Below, in pieces: positions 25,933 through 33,906 of a DNA stretch of 64,000 bases. How positions within the stretch are numbered: position 1 is the stretch's first letter; every line of letters begins with the position of its first letter. Below the pieces are notes generated by a model. That model made no database searches. It was not told the DNA's origin and saw nothing but the letters and a program-made list of their open reading frames with translations. Both the position numbers and the translations under genes were made by a program. The DNA is from Eisenbergiella sp963559585 (GTDB lineage Bacteria > Bacillota > Clostridia > Lachnospirales > Lachnospiraceae). Where the stretch lies: assembly GCA_963559585.1 (NCBI GenBank), contig CAUWLJ010000006.1, positions 4,241-68,240 of the forward strand, read 5' to 3'.

Positions 25933-26099
25933 ACGGTCAAAACATGCTTGCATGATTTTGACCGTTCATGCCGATATGAGATGAGCGCCCGTCTATGAGC
26001 AAAAAGAGCTGCGTAGCAGCGGAAAGCCCCGTAGGGGCGTTTTGCGAATGGGCGCGGGCTGAACTGTTACGAAAAAAGAATGAGACGCAGAAAAAAGGT
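25884..26099. repeat. Inverted-repeat element flanked by a 25-nt direct duplication
   Basis: The element at 25907-26070 (164 bp) has perfect 14-bp ends, GTAACAGTTCAGCC and its complement. It contains a near-perfect long hairpin (25921-25977) and GC-rich hairpins such as GCCCCGTAGGGGC. The 25 bases at 25884-25908 recur at 26075-26099 with one mismatch (25895 G, 26086 C). This looks like a target-site duplication made on insertion into the 3' end of the DUF3137 gene. A 25-nt duplication is long for a MITE, so another mechanism is possible. Confidence 0.75.
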
Positions 26100-26338
26100 G
26101 TAGCCTTTTAGAAAAAAATATGTTAGAATGACAGAATCATATCTTCTGTCACAGCAGTTTGGCCATCCGCGCAGGGAGCCGGAAGGAATACGGCTGGAGT
26201 GCTGTCTTTATTTTTATCAGCGCGGGGAGCGGATTTTGCCGCTCTGTCTGCAACTTTGGCGTTTCGCCGATTTTACCTTTTATCAATCGGGAATCAGGAG
26301 AGGAGGGATGCCGGAATACAGTGGTGCAGTTCACCGGC

Positions 26339-26425
26339 TTGAGGCTGCTGTGAACAGCAGCTAATACGTAACAGCGGAAAGCCCCGAGGAGGCGTTTTGC
26401 GAAGGGGTGCGGGCTGGACTGTTAC
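26339..26425. repeat. Truncated copy of the dispersed inverted-repeat element
   Basis: TTGAGGCTGCTGTGAACAG (26339-26357) is identical to 2161-2179. From 26372 to 26425 the sequence matches the right half of the 25907 element: AGCGGAAAGCCCC, GGCGTTTTGCGAA, then GGGCTGGACTGTTAC. It appears to be a deletion derivative of a composite like 2042-2364. The rest of the 25933-26561 gap, apart from the recA promoter, shows no gene that I trust. Confidence 0.7.
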
Positions 26426-26467
26426 ACTAATACTCGTTCCGTCTGAGTTTAAAATGCAGTTTAATGA

Positions 26468-26518
26468 TTGACAAACAAGAACAGATGTTTTATGATAATA
26501 AAAAAAGAACACCTGTTC
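26468..26518 (+). promoter_or_regulatory. recA promoter with two LexA (SOS) boxes
   Basis: TTGACA (26468-26473) and TATGAT (26491-26496) are separated by 17 bases. A perfect Gram-positive LexA box, GAACACCTGTTC, lies at 26507-26518 over the transcription start region. A near match, GAACAGATGTTT, lies at 26479-26490 inside the promoter spacer. LexA bound at both would block RNA polymerase, so recA and recX should be DNA-damage inducible. Confidence 0.88.
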
Positions 26519-26561
26519 TGAGAATGTATTCGTGTGCAGAGCACACAGATAGGAGCAAGCC

Positions 26562-27671
26562 ATGGCAGTGGAAAAAGAAGGAAAAGCAGAAAAAGAAGGA
26601 AAAATGAAAGCGCTCGAGGACGCGCTTGCCCAGATTGAGAAGCAGTATGGAAAGGGAGCGGTGATGAAGCTGGGAGATCCCTCCAGCCAGATGAATGTGG
26701 AGACGATCCCCACAGGATCTCTGAGCCTTGATATTGCGCTGGGGCTTGGGGGCATCCCCAAGGGAAGGATCATCGAGATCTATGGCCCGGAGTCCAGCGG
26801 TAAGACCACAGTGACTCTGCATATGATTGCAGAGGTACAGAGGAGAGGCGGCATTGCAGGCTTTATCGATGCGGAGCATGCACTGGATCCTGTATACGCC
26901 AGAAATATTGGTGTGGACATAGACAATCTCTACATCTCCCAGCCGGACAACGGAGAGCAGGCCCTGGAGATCACAGAGACCATGGTGCGCTCAGGGGCTA
27001 TCGACATTGTGGTGGTGGACTCGGTTGCAGCCCTGGTGCCCAAGGCTGAGATCGACGGAGACATGGGGGACTCCCATGTAGGACTGCAGGCCAGGCTCAT
27101 GTCCCAGGCGCTGCGTAAGCTCACCGCTGTGGTCAGCAAGTTTAACTGTACGGTGGTGTTTATCAACCAGCTTCGTGAGAAGGTGGGCGTTATGTTCGGC
27201 AATCCGGAGACCACCACAGGCGGCCGTGCGCTGAAGTTCTACTCTACGATCCGCATGGATGTGCGCAGGATTGAATCCCTGAAGCAGGGCGGAGAGATGG
27301 TGGGAAACCGGACCCGCGTGAAGGTGGTGAAGAACAAGATTGCTCCTCCGTTTAAGGAAGCGGAGTTCGACATCATGTTCGGCCAGGGTATTTCCAAGGA
27401 AGGCGATGTGCTGGATCTTGCCGTGACGCTCAACATTGTGAACAAGAGCGGAGCCTGGTTCGCCTATGAAGGAAGCAAGATCGGCCAGGGCCGTGAGAAT
27501 GCCAAGAATTTCCTGAAGGAGAATCCGGCGGTCTGCGGGGAGATTGAGCGCAGAGTGAGGGATCACTATCACCTGGACGGTAAGAAAGAGGACGGACAGG
27601 AGGGAACGCCTGCCATAGCCCCGGAGCTTCACACGGAGGAGGGAGCCCCGGAGACTGAGGAAGCAGAATGA
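26562..27671 (+). CDS. recA: Recombinase RecA
   Basis: This 369-residue RecA drives strand exchange and stimulates LexA self-cleavage. The Walker A motif GPESSGKT is at about residues 75-82. FIDAEHALDP, the Walker B region DIVVVDSVAALVP, the L2-loop region VGVMFGNPETTTGG and KVVKNKIAPPF are all intact. A lysine/glutamate-rich N-terminal extension (KEGKAEKEGK) precedes the core, and an acidic tail ends it. AGGAGCAAGCC precedes the ATG. The stop overlaps recX (ATGA), and expression should be SOS-controlled. Confidence 0.98.
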   Translation: MAVEKEGKAEKEGKMKALEDALAQIEKQYGKGAVMKLGDPSSQMNVETIPTGSLSLDIALGLGGIPKGRIIEIYGPESSGKTTVTLHMIAEVQRRGGIAGFIDAEHALDPVYARNIGVDIDNLYISQPDNGEQALEITETMVRSGAIDIVVVDSVAALVPKAEIDGDMGDSHVGLQARLMSQALRKLTAVVSKFNCTVVFINQLREKVGVMFGNPETTTGGRALKFYSTIRMDVRRIESLKQGGEMVGNRTRVKVVKNKIAPPFKEAEFDIMFGQGISKEGDVLDLAVTLNIVNKSGAWFAYEGSKIGQGRENAKNFLKENPAVCGEIERRVRDHYHLDGKKEDGQEGTPAIAPELHTEEGAPETEEAE

Positions 27672-28300
27672 AGGTAACAGCGGTCGTGCCCCTGAGCAAG
27701 ACGAGATACAGAATTGAGATAGACGGGGAGACGGCATTTGTCCTCTATGGCGGTGAGCTTCGGCGGTACGGCGTGGCCGAGGGAAGGGAGCTTGCCCGCA
27801 CAGACTGGGAGGAGATCATGCACCAGGTGCTTCCCCGGCGGGCAAAGCTGCGCTGCATGAAGCTTTTGACGGCCAGGAATTACACCAGGGCGCAGCTGAT
27901 TGACAGGCTGCGTCAGGGGGAATATCCCCCGGAGACGGTGGAGGAGGCGGTGGCGTATGTGGAGAGCTTCGGCTATGTGGATGACGAGGCCTATGCCAGA
28001 AGCTACGTGGAAGACCACATTGCCAGCCGGAGCCGCCGCAGGATCACGGAGGATCTGCGCAGAAAGGGAGTGAGCGCCGGGCATATAGAAGCCGCACTGC
28101 TTGCGGTGGAGGAGCGGGACGGGATGCAGGATGAGGAGAGTATGATTCGCAGACTTCTGGAAAAGAAGCATTTCGACCCGCAGAACGCAGACAGGAAGGA
28201 GCGTCAGAGAATACAGGCATTCCTGTACCGGAAGGGCTTTTCACCGGAGAAGATTCGGAAAGCGCTGAACGCCGGCGCGTGGGAAGAAGATACATTTTAA
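27668..28300 (+). CDS. recX: RecA regulator RecX
   Basis: This 210-residue RecX begins MKVTAVVPLSKTRYRIEIDG and carries three helical RecX repeats: LLTARNYTRAQLIDRLRQGE, the middle repeat containing GYVDDEAYARSYVEDHI, and a C-terminal one ending FLYRKGFSPEKIRKAL. RecX binds RecA filaments and limits their activity. Its start overlaps the recA stop by four bases, giving coupled translation, a frequent Firmicutes arrangement. Confidence 0.95.
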   Translation: MKVTAVVPLSKTRYRIEIDGETAFVLYGGELRRYGVAEGRELARTDWEEIMHQVLPRRAKLRCMKLLTARNYTRAQLIDRLRQGEYPPETVEEAVAYVESFGYVDDEAYARSYVEDHIASRSRRRITEDLRRKGVSAGHIEAALLAVEERDGMQDEESMIRRLLEKKHFDPQNADRKERQRIQAFLYRKGFSPEKIRKALNAGAWEEDTF

Positions 28301-28363
28301 CAGGACAGGACCCCTCCGCTTGTGCAAAAGTTATGAAAATGATTCAAAATTTCGCTTTTGTAC

Positions 28364-28392
28364 TTGACACAATATCTGTTATTTATTAAAAT
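28364..28392 (+). promoter_or_regulatory. rny promoter
   Basis: TTGACA (28364-28369) and TAAAAT (28387-28392) are 17 bases apart in an AT-rich gap between recX and rny. GGAGG at 28475-28479 is the ribosome site. Confidence 0.7.
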
Positions 28393-28490
28393 TGAACTGT
28401 TGTAAATCGCTTATAAGAATGTTTGCGCCTACATACATTCTATAACAGATATTCGTACAATGAAAATTTAATAAGGAGGTGCTCCTGTCT

Positions 28491-30038
28491 ATGCTTTATT
28501 GTGTGATAGCAGCAGCGATTACTTTGGTCGTATCCGTCCCGGTTACTTTTGTACTTACTTCCTCTTACAGGAAGAAGGAGACGGAAACCAAAATCGGAAA
28601 CGCGGAAGACAAGGCAAGGGAAATCATTGATGACGCTGTGAAAACGGCGGACGCCAAAAAGCGGGAAGGTCTGCTTGAGGTAAAGGAGGAGTCCATTCGG
28701 GCCAAGAACGAACTGGACAAGGAGATCAAGGAACGCAGAGCCGAGGTGCAGCGCTTCGAGAGAAGGGTTCAGCAGAAGGAAGAGAACGTAGACAAGAAGG
28801 CGGATGCGATTGAGAAGAAGGAGTCCGTTCTGACAGCCAGGGAGGAAGAACTGGCGAGACAGAAGTCGGAGATCGCCAGGCTGAATGAGCAGAGAGTACA
28901 GGAACTGGAACGAATCTCAGGTTTGACCTCCGAACAGGCAAAAGACTACCTGTTGAAAATTGTTGAAGATGAAGTAAAGCATGAATCGGCCGTGATGATC
29001 AAGGAAATGGAAAGCAGGGCCAGGGAAGAGGCGGATAAGAAGGCCAGGGAATATGTGGTGACTGCCATTCAGAGATGCGCGGCAGACCATGTGGCAGAGG
29101 CTACCATATCCGTGGTACAGCTTCCCAACGACGAGATGAAGGGAAGGATTATCGGGCGTGAAGGACGCAACATCCGTACCCTGGAGACCCTGACCGGTGT
29201 GGATCTGATCATCGATGATACACCGGAGGCAGTGATCCTTTCCTCCTTCGACCCCATCAGAAGGGAAGTGGCGAGGATTGCTCTGGAGAAGCTGATCATT
29301 GACGGACGTATCCATCCGGCAAGGATCGAGGAGATGGTAGAGAAGGCGCAGAGAGAAGTGGAAGTGATGATCAAGGAGGAGGGTGAATCCGCTGTCCTGG
29401 AAGTAGGCATACACGGCATCCATCCCGAACTGGTGAAGCTTCTCGGTAAATTAAAGTTCAGGACAAGCTACGGTCAGAACGCGCTGAAGCATTCCATAGA
29501 GGTGGCCCAGCTGTCAGGGCTTCTGGCTTCTGAACTGGGACTGGATGTGAGAATGGCCAAGCGTGCCGGCCTGCTTCATGATATTGGTAAGGCTGTGGAT
29601 CATGAAATGGAAGGCTCCCATATCCAGCTTGGCGTTGAGCTTTGTAAGAAATATAAGGAATCTGCTGTGGTCATCAACGCGGTGGAATCCCACCACGGAG
29701 ACGTGGAACCCAGCAGTCTGGTTTCCTGCATCGTGCAGGCGGCGGATACAATCTCCGCAGCAAGACCGGGCGCAAGAAGGGAAACATTGGAAACCTATAC
29801 CAGCAGGCTGACGCAGCTGGAGGATATTGCAAACAATTTCAAAGGTGTGGACAAGTCTTTTGCTATTCAGGCGGGAAGAGAGATTCGCGTTATGGTGGTT
29901 CCTGAACAGGTATCAGATGCGGATATGGTTCTGATGGCGCGGGATATTTCCAAAGCGATCGAGGCGGATCTGGAATATCCTGGACAGATCAAGGTAAACG
30001 TGATCAGAGAAAGCCGTGTATCAGAATATGCAAAATAG
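28491..30038 (+). CDS. rny: Ribonuclease Y
   Basis: This is a membrane-anchored endoribonuclease of 515 residues that starts mRNA decay. A single N-terminal helix (VIAAAITLVVSVPVTFVL) is followed by a long coiled coil (about residues 25-190), a KH domain with IIGREGRNIRTLE near 220-235, and an HD domain with LLHDIGKAVDHE (H363, D364). I chose ATG 28491 over the GTG at 28479 because GGAGG overlaps the latter. A strong terminator follows. Confidence 0.97.
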   Translation: MLYCVIAAAITLVVSVPVTFVLTSSYRKKETETKIGNAEDKAREIIDDAVKTADAKKREGLLEVKEESIRAKNELDKEIKERRAEVQRFERRVQQKEENVDKKADAIEKKESVLTAREEELARQKSEIARLNEQRVQELERISGLTSEQAKDYLLKIVEDEVKHESAVMIKEMESRAREEADKKAREYVVTAIQRCAADHVAEATISVVQLPNDEMKGRIIGREGRNIRTLETLTGVDLIIDDTPEAVILSSFDPIRREVARIALEKLIIDGRIHPARIEEMVEKAQREVEVMIKEEGESAVLEVGIHGIHPELVKLLGKLKFRTSYGQNALKHSIEVAQLSGLLASELGLDVRMAKRAGLLHDIGKAVDHEMEGSHIQLGVELCKKYKESAVVINAVESHHGDVEPSSLVSCIVQAADTISAARPGARRETLETYTSRLTQLEDIANNFKGVDKSFAIQAGREIRVMVVPEQVSDADMVLMARDISKAIEADLEYPGQIKVNVIRESRVSEYAK

Positions 30039-30046
30039 TCAACCAA

Positions 30047-30077
30047 GGCCCCGCAGGCATCTGCGGGGCCTTTTTTT
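30047..30077 (+). terminator. Intrinsic terminator of rny
   Basis: GGCCCCGCAG and CTGCGGGGCC form a perfect 10-bp stem with a GCAT loop, followed by seven T residues, 8 bases after the rny stop. Confidence 0.95.
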
Positions 30078-30120
30078 CACAGATAAAAGAGACGACAGAA
30101 CCGCATGGAGGTAAAAATGT

Positions 30121-30657
30121 ATGGCAGAGGAATTCAAGCGTCTTGACAGGGAGCTGGTCTACAAGGGGAGCATCGTGGATTTTTACAAGGACACGGTTCA
30201 GGTTCCCAACGGAAATATTGTGAGGTGGGACTTTATCGGTCATAAGGGAGCGGCCGCAGTGGTTCCGGTAAGGCAGGATGGAAAGCTCCTGATGGTGAGG
30301 CAGTACCGCAATGCCCTGGACCGTTATACGCTGGAGATCCCGGCAGGCGGCCTGAACGGAGCAAAGGAGCCTTCTCTTGCGGCGGCAGCGAGAGAGCTGG
30401 AGGAGGAGACCGGTTATGTGGCGGGAAAGATGGAGTGGCTGATCACAGTGCGCACCACGGTGGCCTTCTGCAATGAGAAGATAGACATTTACCTTGCCAC
30501 TGAGCTTACTCCCGGAAGCCAGCATCTGGACGAGGACGAATTTATCAATGTGGAGGCCTATACGGTGGAGGAGCTGTGCGAAATGATCCTGGATGGACGG
30601 ATCGAGGACTCCAAGACGATTTCGGCGATCATGAGCTACAGAGCGAAATTCCTGTGA
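30121..30657 (+). CDS. NUDIX hydrolase, ADP-ribose pyrophosphatase type
   Basis: The 178-residue protein resembles NudF-type ADP-ribose pyrophosphatases. The N-terminal beta region (LVYKGSIVDFYKDTVQVPNG) is followed by the NUDIX box: GGLNGAKEPSLAAAARELEE continuing into ETGY, near residues 78-101. IPAGG precedes the box, as in ADP-ribose enzymes. It would hydrolyse ADP-ribose to AMP and ribose 5-phosphate. A GGAGG lies about 10 bases before ATG 30121; an overlapping ATG at 30117 is out of frame. Closely followed by a SpoIIM-like gene. Confidence 0.92.
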   Translation: MAEEFKRLDRELVYKGSIVDFYKDTVQVPNGNIVRWDFIGHKGAAAVVPVRQDGKLLMVRQYRNALDRYTLEIPAGGLNGAKEPSLAAAARELEEETGYVAGKMEWLITVRTTVAFCNEKIDIYLATELTPGSQHLDEDEFINVEAYTVEELCEMILDGRIEDSKTISAIMSYRAKFL

Positions 30658-30715
30658 ATCTTCCCATAGACCTGGGCATATACATGGAGAAAGAAACGGG
30701 AAAAGGGCATGGAAG

Positions 30716-31339
30716 TTGGAAAGAAGGAACTTTGCAGAGGTGAAATTCAATCAACGGGCGTTCCTGATCTTCATGGCAGGATTCCTGACCGGACTCGTCC
30801 TGATCTACGTGGGCCGGCAAAGGCTGGTGGCGGAGACGCAGTTTTTGGGAAGCCTGAGTGTGGAACAAACGGGCCTTCTTGAGATAGACAGATCCATGCT
30901 GTTTCTCTACAGCCTCAGGCAGAGGGGTGGGCCGGTGCTCCTTCTGATCCTGCTTTCGGCGGCGGGAGCGGGAGGACTGGCCGTGTGCCTGTATCTGATC
31001 TGGGCGGGCTTCTGCGCAGGGGTGATTCTCTCGGTGTTGTCGCTGCGTTACGGGATCAGAGGAATCCTGCTTTTTGTGGGCGGCTGTGTGCCGCAGATCC
31101 TTTTTCTGATCCCGGCGTATCTGCTTTTTCTGCGCTGGTGTATTTTGCTGCCTGGCCGAAGCGGGTGGATGGGCAGGAAGCTTTCCGGGGGCAGTACGGA
31201 AGCAGGCAGGGGATACGCCAGGCATTTTCCGGCGCGCCCCGGCCTTCTGTTAACGGCCCTCTTTCTTTTTTTCCTTGGATGTGTGATGGAGGGATACGTG
31301 AACCCTCTGGTACTGAAAAAGTTTTTCCTCCTGTTTTGA
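30716..31339 (+). CDS. SpoIIM-like membrane protein
   Basis: The 207-residue protein has about five helices and ends with FLGCVMEGYVNPLVLKKFF; the EGYVNP-type end is characteristic of the SpoIIM superfamily. In Bacillus, SpoIIM works with SpoIID and SpoIIP during engulfment of the forespore. No ATG or GTG start in this frame is convincing, so a TTG at 30716 is used, with only a weak ribosome site. It is divergent from classical SpoIIM. Presence next to a NUDIX gene is common in Lachnospiraceae. Role in sporulation is inferred. Confidence 0.65.
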   Translation: MERRNFAEVKFNQRAFLIFMAGFLTGLVLIYVGRQRLVAETQFLGSLSVEQTGLLEIDRSMLFLYSLRQRGGPVLLLILLSAAGAGGLAVCLYLIWAGFCAGVILSVLSLRYGIRGILLFVGGCVPQILFLIPAYLLFLRWCILLPGRSGWMGRKLSGGSTEAGRGYARHFPARPGLLLTALFLFFLGCVMEGYVNPLVLKKFFLLF

Positions 31340-31542
31340 GATTAGAGCGTGTCTGAAAATTCATTCCCGCCATCTGCACGTCCCGCTTCGCGGCATAGCT
31401 GCCCCGGATTCACCTTCCGCAGCGGTGATTAAGAAACCGGTAAATAAGAAAATCGCCTGTACGTCATATGGGAAGAAATGATATACTGATAAAAAACTTG
31501 CAGGTGTGATTTTCGGCCGGACAGAGAAAGGGCAGTGGACTT
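31340..31542. other. Intergenic region, no gene
   Basis: This 203-base gap holds small palindromic stretches (for example TCCCGCTTCGCGGC near 31379-31393). A possible -10 box, TATACT, at 31482-31487 has only a poor -35 element about 17 bases before it. I see no RNA gene or protein. Confidence 0.4.
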
Positions 31543-33078
31543 TTGAAATTCTACCATGGATTGTTGCAGGAAAAACTGAAGGAAACAAGGAAAGCGGTGC
31601 TTCCGGTGATCGGAATTGTCCTGCTTTTATGCTTTACGGCGGCTCCGGTACCGCCGGGTATTCTTCTGGCCTTTCTGGCCGGGGCGGTACTGCTTATGGC
31701 CGGCATGGTGCTTTTCTCCATGGGAGTGGACATGTCCATGTCTCTTATGGGAGAACGGGTGGGAACCTGTATGGCCCGGTCAAAAAAGCTGTGGGTGGTG
31801 GCGGCGCTGAGCTTTACCTTGGGCTTTATCATCACCATATCAGAGCCGGATCTTCAGGTTCTGGCGGAGCAGGTGCCTTCCGTGCCGAATCTGACGCTGA
31901 TCCTGGCGGTGGCGGCGGGAGTGGGCTGCTTTCTGGCAACGGCGCTTCTGCGTATGCTGTTTTCCATGGCGCTTCCTCCCCTCCTGGTTATATTCTATGG
32001 GATTGTGTTTCTGCTGGCCCTGTTCGTACCGGAGGATTTTCTGGCGGTTGCCTTCGATTCCGGCGGTGTGACCACCGGCCCCATGACGGTGCCGTTTATT
32101 ATGGCCCTGGGAATCGGCGTGTCCTCAGTGCGAAGTGATAAACATGCTTCCGATGACAGCTTTGGGCTGGTGGCGCTGTGTTCCATCGGCCCGATTCTGG
32201 CGGTGATGATCCTGGGAATGCAGTACCGCCCGGAAAGCGGCGGCGTCTATACTGCAAAGGCTCTGCCCGAAGCTGCGGATTCCGTGGAGCTGATCCGCCA
32301 TTTTCTGGCAGAACTGCCGGAGTACATGAAGGAGATGGCGCTGTCCCTTCTGCCCATCGTACTGTTTTTCGTTCTTTTTCAGGCTGTTTTTCAGCTTGTG
32401 CCGGAAAAAGGCCTGATGAGGATAGGAGTGGGGCTTCTCTATACCTATGGGGGGCTGGTACTGTTTCTTACGGGGGTGAACGTGGGATTTATGCCCGCCG
32501 GCAATTTCCTGGGACAGGTGATCGCAGGGCTGCCCTGCCGCTTCATCATCGTGCCCATCGGTATGCTGATCGGATACTTTATCGTGCGGGCTGAGCCTGC
32601 GGTGTTTGTGCTGACCAGACAGGTGGAGGAGATCACGGACGGAGCGATCCCGGCAGGGGCCATGGGACTGAGCCTGTCCGTGGGAGTGTCCGTTTCTCTG
32701 GGACTGGCCATGGTGCGGGTCCTGACCGGGATTTCCATTCTGTGGTTCATTGTTCCCGGATATTTTCTGGCTTTGGGTCTGTCCTTTTTCGTGCCAAAGA
32801 TTTTTACTGCCATTGCCTTTGACTCTGGCGGTGTGGCTTCAGGGCCCATGACGGCCACCTTCCTGCTTCCCTTTGCCATGGGCGCCTGCTCGGCGGTGGG
32901 AGGTAACATCATTACGGATGCTTTTGGAGTGGTAGCCATGGTGGCAATGACGCCTTTGATTACGATTCAGGTAATGGGCCTGATTTTCCGGATCAGGGAA
33001 AACAGAAATGCACAGAAGGCGCAGGGAGCGGCAGCAGCACCGGCCGGACAGCCTGATATGGAGATCATAGAGCTGTGA
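31543..33078 (+). CDS. DUF1538 domain integral membrane protein
   Basis: The 511-residue protein has about twelve or more hydrophobic helices arranged as two related halves. Each half carries the same motif: AFDSGGVTTGPMTVPFIMAL near residue 170 and AFDSGGVASGPMTATFLLPF near residue 425. This internal duplication fits the DUF1538 family, which looks like a transporter but has no proven substrate. The only plausible start is the TTG at 31543. A PII-like gene follows after 35 bases, suggesting that a cytoplasmic signal protein controls the membrane protein, as PII controls AmtB. Confidence 0.82.
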   Translation: MKFYHGLLQEKLKETRKAVLPVIGIVLLLCFTAAPVPPGILLAFLAGAVLLMAGMVLFSMGVDMSMSLMGERVGTCMARSKKLWVVAALSFTLGFIITISEPDLQVLAEQVPSVPNLTLILAVAAGVGCFLATALLRMLFSMALPPLLVIFYGIVFLLALFVPEDFLAVAFDSGGVTTGPMTVPFIMALGIGVSSVRSDKHASDDSFGLVALCSIGPILAVMILGMQYRPESGGVYTAKALPEAADSVELIRHFLAELPEYMKEMALSLLPIVLFFVLFQAVFQLVPEKGLMRIGVGLLYTYGGLVLFLTGVNVGFMPAGNFLGQVIAGLPCRFIIVPIGMLIGYFIVRAEPAVFVLTRQVEEITDGAIPAGAMGLSLSVGVSVSLGLAMVRVLTGISILWFIVPGYFLALGLSFFVPKIFTAIAFDSGGVASGPMTATFLLPFAMGACSAVGGNIITDAFGVVAMVAMTPLITIQVMGLIFRIRENRNAQKAQGAAAAPAGQPDMEIIEL

Positions 33079-33113
33079 GAAAGGGATGCGCTGTGCGCAG
33101 ATAGGAGCGACGA

Positions 33114-33791
33114 GTGAGCAGGGTTTATTGCATGGTGACCATAGCGGAACGCAGTCAGGGGAAGCTTTTTTCGGAGCTGTTCCGGGAGGAAAAGGTTCCG
33201 GTGGGACTGGTGATGCTGGGCAGGGGCACAGCCAGCAGTGAGATGCTGGATACCTTCGGACTGGACGGCAGTGAGAAGATCGTGAGCCTCTCCATTGTGA
33301 CCGGGGAGACCTGGAGCCGTGTGAAACGGAAGATGGAGAGGAAGCTGAAGATAGACATTCCGGGCAGGGGCATTTCCTTCCTGATCCCGGTGGGAAGCAT
33401 GGGAGGAGCGGGAGCACTGCGTTTTTTTCTGGCAGAGCAGGAATATAAAAGAGAGGAGGAGGCTTCCTTGAAACAGACGGAACAGGAGCTGCTGGTGGTG
33501 ATTTCCAATTATGGGTACACCACCCTGGTGATGGACGCGGCCAAAGCCGCCGGAGCGGCGGGGGGTACCATACTTCATGCCAAGGGAACGGGAATGGAGC
33601 AGGCGGAGAGATTCCTGGGTGTCACCCTTGCCGCAGAAAAAGAAATGACCTTCATCGTTGCCCGTTCTGAGAAAAAGAAGGACATCATGAAGGCCATCAT
33701 GGAGCAGGCCGGACTGGAGAGCAAGGCGAAATCCATTGTATTTTCCCTTCCGGTGACCGAAACAGCAGGGCTTCGGCTGTCAGGAGACTGA
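33114..33791 (+). CDS. PII-like signal protein with two tandem domains
   Basis: The 225-residue protein consists of two PII-like ferredoxin folds of about 105 residues each. The first starts MSRVYCMVTIAERSQGKLFS. The second starts LLVVISNYGYTTLVMDAAKA and contains AAGGTILHAKGTG, a motif like the GGGTV-x-RG-x-G region of PII proteins. Classic PII proteins are single-domain trimers of 112 residues that bind ATP and 2-oxoglutarate and grip transporters. Here the T-loop tyrosine is not evident. The GTG start at 33114 lies 35 bases after the DUF1538 gene, so the pair is one unit. Confidence 0.75.
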   Translation: MSRVYCMVTIAERSQGKLFSELFREEKVPVGLVMLGRGTASSEMLDTFGLDGSEKIVSLSIVTGETWSRVKRKMERKLKIDIPGRGISFLIPVGSMGGAGALRFFLAEQEYKREEEASLKQTEQELLVVISNYGYTTLVMDAAKAAGAAGGTILHAKGTGMEQAERFLGVTLAAEKEMTFIVARSEKKKDIMKAIMEQAGLESKAKSIVFSLPVTETAGLRLSGD

Positions 33792-33859
33792 AAAGGAAAA
33801 GCGTGGGCTCCGGCCTGCACCTGTGCGATGAAAGCTGTGTCGGTGAATATTCGTTTTAT

Positions 33860-33903
33860 ATCGGGCAGGAGGGAAATGGAACTGCATTTCCCTCCTGCCC
33901 GAT
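33860..33903. terminator. Bidirectional terminator between convergent genes
   Basis: A perfect 19-bp stem (33860-33878 with 33885-33903) and a 6-nt loop separate the PII-like gene from the DAHP synthase gene on the opposite strand. T-rich flanks are short on both sides. Confidence 0.8.
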
Positions 33904-33906
33904 TTG

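Noticed and set aside
26128..26364. Short frames between the DUF3137 gene and recA
   Set aside because: They overlap dispersed repeat sequence, overlap each other in several frames and show no family features.
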